Part shown: positions 61,711 to 64,000 of the stretch, piece by piece
Layout: each line of letters opens with the position of its first letter
How positions within the stretch are numbered: position 1 is the stretch's first letter
From: Hathewaya histolytica
Lineage (GTDB): Bacteria; Bacillota; Clostridia; Clostridiales; Clostridiaceae
Assembly: GCF_901482605.1 (NCBI RefSeq)
Contig: NZ_LR590481.1
Span: 744,001-808,000 of the forward strand
Direction of reading: 5' to 3'
Length of the DNA stretch: 64,000 bases
The notes under the pieces: model-generated
Seen by the model: the letters and a program-made list of their open reading frames with translations, nothing else
Databases searched by the model: none
What the model was told of the DNA's origin: nothing
Made by a program: the position numbers and the translations under genes

Positions 61711-63879
61711 TTGAGTAATAAATCCTTAGAAATTTTAAACAAATGTTACGGTTACTCCCATTTTCGTAAGGGGCAAGAAGAGATAATAAATGAAATTGTA
61801 AGTGGAAGAGATGTAGCTTGTATAATGCCAACTGGTGGAGGAAAGAGCATATGCTACCAAATACCTGCACTGATTATGTCTTCTGTAACATTAGTTATAA
61901 GTCCACTTATTTCACTTATGAAGGACCAAGTAGATAGTTTAAGGGTTCTCGGTATTGAAGCAGATTATATAAATAGTTCATTAGGTAATTGTGAAATAAT
62001 GGATATCATGAATAGGCTTAAAAATAATGAAATAAAAATACTTTATATAGCACCAGAAAGATTGGATTCTAAGGAGTTTCTAAATGCTATAAGCAATGTA
62101 GAGATATCCTTAATTGCTATAGATGAGGCTCACTGTGTGTCTCAATGGGGACATGATTTTAGATTAAGTTATAAAAATGTAAATAAATTCATTTCTCTAT
62201 TAAGAAATAGACCAGTGGTGGCTGCTTTTACCGCAACTGCTACAGAAGAAGTAAGAGAAGATATTATATCTTTACTAGGATTAAAAGAACCTAAGGTTTT
62301 TGTAACAGGATTTAATAGGGAAAATTTAGAGATTAAAGTGTTAAAAGGTATAAATAAAAAATCTTATATATTAGATTATATAGAAAATTATAAAGATGAA
62401 AGTGGAATAATTTATGCAGCTACTAGAAAAGAATGCGATTCTCTACATGAATATTTAAATGATAAGGGCTTTTCAGTAGGAGTATATCATGCTGGTTTAA
62501 GTAATGAGGAGAGAATTAAAACTCAAGAAGATTTTGTTTATGATAATATAAACATAATTGTGGCTACGAATGCTTTTGGTATGGGGATAGATAAATCTAA
62601 TGTGAGATTTGTCATTCATTATAATATTCCTAAAAATATAGAAAGTTATTACCAGGAAATAGGTAGAGCAGGAAGAGATGGAGAACCAAGCACTTGTATT
62701 CTTTTATTTTCACCAGGCGATATTCATACTCAAAAGTATTTAATAGATATGAGTATTGGAAATCCAGATAGAAAGGTAAATGAATATAAAAAGCTCCAAA
62801 CCATGGTGGATTTAGTTTATACTACCTCCTGTTATAAGTCTTTTATATTAAATTATTTCGGAGAAGAAAGTGAAGTTGGATGTAAGAATTGCAGTAATTG
62901 TAATTTAGAGGGGGAGCTAGTGGATAGAACCATAGATGCACAAAAGGTACTTTCTTGCATTTATAGAATGAAAAGACCTTATGGAACTACTATGATAGTA
63001 GATGTTTTAAGAGGTTCTACTAATAAAAAGCTTATATCTGTAGGGTTAAATGAATTAAGTACTTATGGTATAGTGAAAAATCATACAAAAGATGCTCTAA
63101 AGGAATTTATAAATACACTAATATCCCATAGGTTTATAGATTATATAGAGGGAGAATACCCTGTTGTAAAATTAAATGAACTATCTTATAAGGTTTTAAA
63201 AGGGGAGGAGAAGGTTCTACTAAAAGAGATTGTAAAAGTGAAAAAGGTTTCTAAAAATAATGAACTCTATGAACTTTTAAGGGAAGTTAGAAAAGAAATT
63301 GCAAAATCAGAAGGAGTACCACCATATGTAGTATTTGGAGATAGTTCATTAAAAGATATGAGTACTAGATACCCTATGACTTCGGAACAATTTTTGGATA
63401 TAACAGGAGTAGGTGAAAGTAAAAAGGAAAAGTACGGGGAGAGATTTTTATCTGTCATATGTGACTATGTTGAAACTAATGATATAAAAGCTAAATGGGA
63501 ATATCATAAAGAAAACAAAAAATCTTCAAAAACTTCAAAGTCTACAAGTGGAGATAAGAATAAAGAGAAATCTAGTGATGTAACTATAAAAATGCTAAGA
63601 GAGAAATCTTTAGAAGAAGTTGCAAAGGAAAGAGGTATACTTCTTGGAACTATTTTTTCACATATTAAAGAATATATAAAGGAAAACAGTATTTTAGATT
63701 TTACTATAGATTTTAGCGGACTTTTAGAAAGTAATAGAGAGGAAGTAATTTTAAGGGCTATAGATAAAGTTGGTTATGAACGATTAAAACCTATAAAAGA
63801 TGAAGTATCATCTGATGTAAGTTATGATGAAATTAGGGCTGTAATATTAAAGAACTTTTTTATTAAGGAAGCCAGATAG
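61711..63879 (+). CDS. recQ: ATP-dependent DNA helicase RecQ
   Basis: The 722-residue 3'-to-5' helicase works in replication-fork repair. It has a RecA-like helicase core (motif I MPTGGGKS near 42, DEAH near 137, motif VI QEIGRAGRDG near 320), an RQC region with zinc ligands CYKSFILNYFGE and CKNCSNC (about 370-395), an HRDC domain (about 520-590; LYELLREVRKEIAKSEGVPP) and a C-terminal HTH_40 domain (about 625-722; EVAKERGILLGTIFSHI). The start is TTG at 61711 after AAAGGGTG; the GTG at 61701 is out of frame. About 120 nt follow to the window end with no gene seen. Confidence 0.95.
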   Translation: MSNKSLEILNKCYGYSHFRKGQEEIINEIVSGRDVACIMPTGGGKSICYQIPALIMSSVTLVISPLISLMKDQVDSLRVLGIEADYINSSLGNCEIMDIMNRLKNNEIKILYIAPERLDSKEFLNAISNVEISLIAIDEAHCVSQWGHDFRLSYKNVNKFISLLRNRPVVAAFTATATEEVREDIISLLGLKEPKVFVTGFNRENLEIKVLKGINKKSYILDYIENYKDESGIIYAATRKECDSLHEYLNDKGFSVGVYHAGLSNEERIKTQEDFVYDNINIIVATNAFGMGIDKSNVRFVIHYNIPKNIESYYQEIGRAGRDGEPSTCILLFSPGDIHTQKYLIDMSIGNPDRKVNEYKKLQTMVDLVYTTSCYKSFILNYFGEESEVGCKNCSNCNLEGELVDRTIDAQKVLSCIYRMKRPYGTTMIVDVLRGSTNKKLISVGLNELSTYGIVKNHTKDALKEFINTLISHRFIDYIEGEYPVVKLNELSYKVLKGEEKVLLKEIVKVKKVSKNNELYELLREVRKEIAKSEGVPPYVVFGDSSLKDMSTRYPMTSEQFLDITGVGESKKEKYGERFLSVICDYVETNDIKAKWEYHKENKKSSKTSKSTSGDKNKEKSSDVTIKMLREKSLEEVAKERGILLGTIFSHIKEYIKENSILDFTIDFSGLLESNREEVILRAIDKVGYERLKPIKDEVSSDVSYDEIRAVILKNFFIKEAR

Positions 63880-64000
63880 AATTAAGTATAATTTTTTCTA
63901 ATTATATTATTTTTAATATATATTTATTAATAAGTTTACATAGATTACTAAAATTGTTATAATACAAATGTATAATATTGTTAAAATGTAATGGTTAGTA

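Overview
The window is AT-rich DNA from a spore-forming, anaerobic Firmicute, most likely Clostridium sensu stricto. Supporting signs are AGGAGG-type ribosome binding sites, a three-gene [FeFe]-hydrogenase operon, a clostripain-family peptidase, an AEDNFALAA tmRNA tag, a UPF0371 protein, and cysteine-rich candidate spore-surface proteins. I cannot name the species.

Layout. 0-2.1 kb: four small genes, each behind its own inverted-repeat leader and each with its own terminator; three encode related 58-61 residue Arg-rich, Cys-containing proteins. 2.2-12.2 kb: housekeeping and hypothetical genes (UPF0178, triple-tyrosine protein, rRNA pseudouridine synthase, RNase R, VOC protein, SmpB), a candidate C-rich small RNA at 5.4 kb, and a chemoreceptor-signalling/substrate-binding-protein fusion. 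12.2-13.5 kb: ssrA (tmRNA) interrupted in its T-loop by a 279-nt group I intron, preceded by an unassigned structured RNA and followed by a decayed LAGLIDADG-type endonuclease fragment. 13.5-15.2 kb: a frameshifted PfpI-family gene and a ferredoxin-nitroreductase. 15.5-27.5 kb: an accessory, resistance-like island with a two-component/ABC module, an IS3-type remnant abutting a 5'-truncated acetyltransferase, an ABC-F gene behind a leader-peptide attenuator, a complete BceRS-BceAB module, and a doubly frameshifted MFS gene. 27.8-31.1 kb: a MetNIQ-type importer with a DUF169 gene. 31.2-39.8 kb: a DUF4184 membrane protein, a surface 5'-nucleotidase, an LPXTG leucine-rich-repeat protein, a Tet(M)-like ribosomal protection protein with its own attenuator, and an acetyltransferase. 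40-47.9 kb: a 1415-residue activase/dehydratase fusion, UPF0371 and an MFS transporter. 48.4-52.6 kb: hydrogenase operon with a Rex-like site. 52.7-61.5 kb: mostly minus-strand envelope genes: DUF1002 protein, a peptidase-like protein/response regulator/kinase operon, clostripain-like peptidase, Cys-rich and DUF11-like proteins, and a cold-shock protein. 61.7-63.9 kb: RecQ.

How it works together. RNase R, SmpB and tmRNA form the ribosome-rescue neighbourhood. The 15-39 kb stretch collects antibiotic-response functions (BceRS-AB type, BcrAB type, ABC-F, Tet-like); two of these genes sit behind sequences that look like ribosome-stalling attenuators. The hydrogenase genes would couple NADH and ferredoxin oxidation to H2 production.

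No tRNA, 5S/16S/23S rRNA, CRISPR array, prophage or intact insertion sequence was seen. All structure and homology statements are by eye, with no database search.
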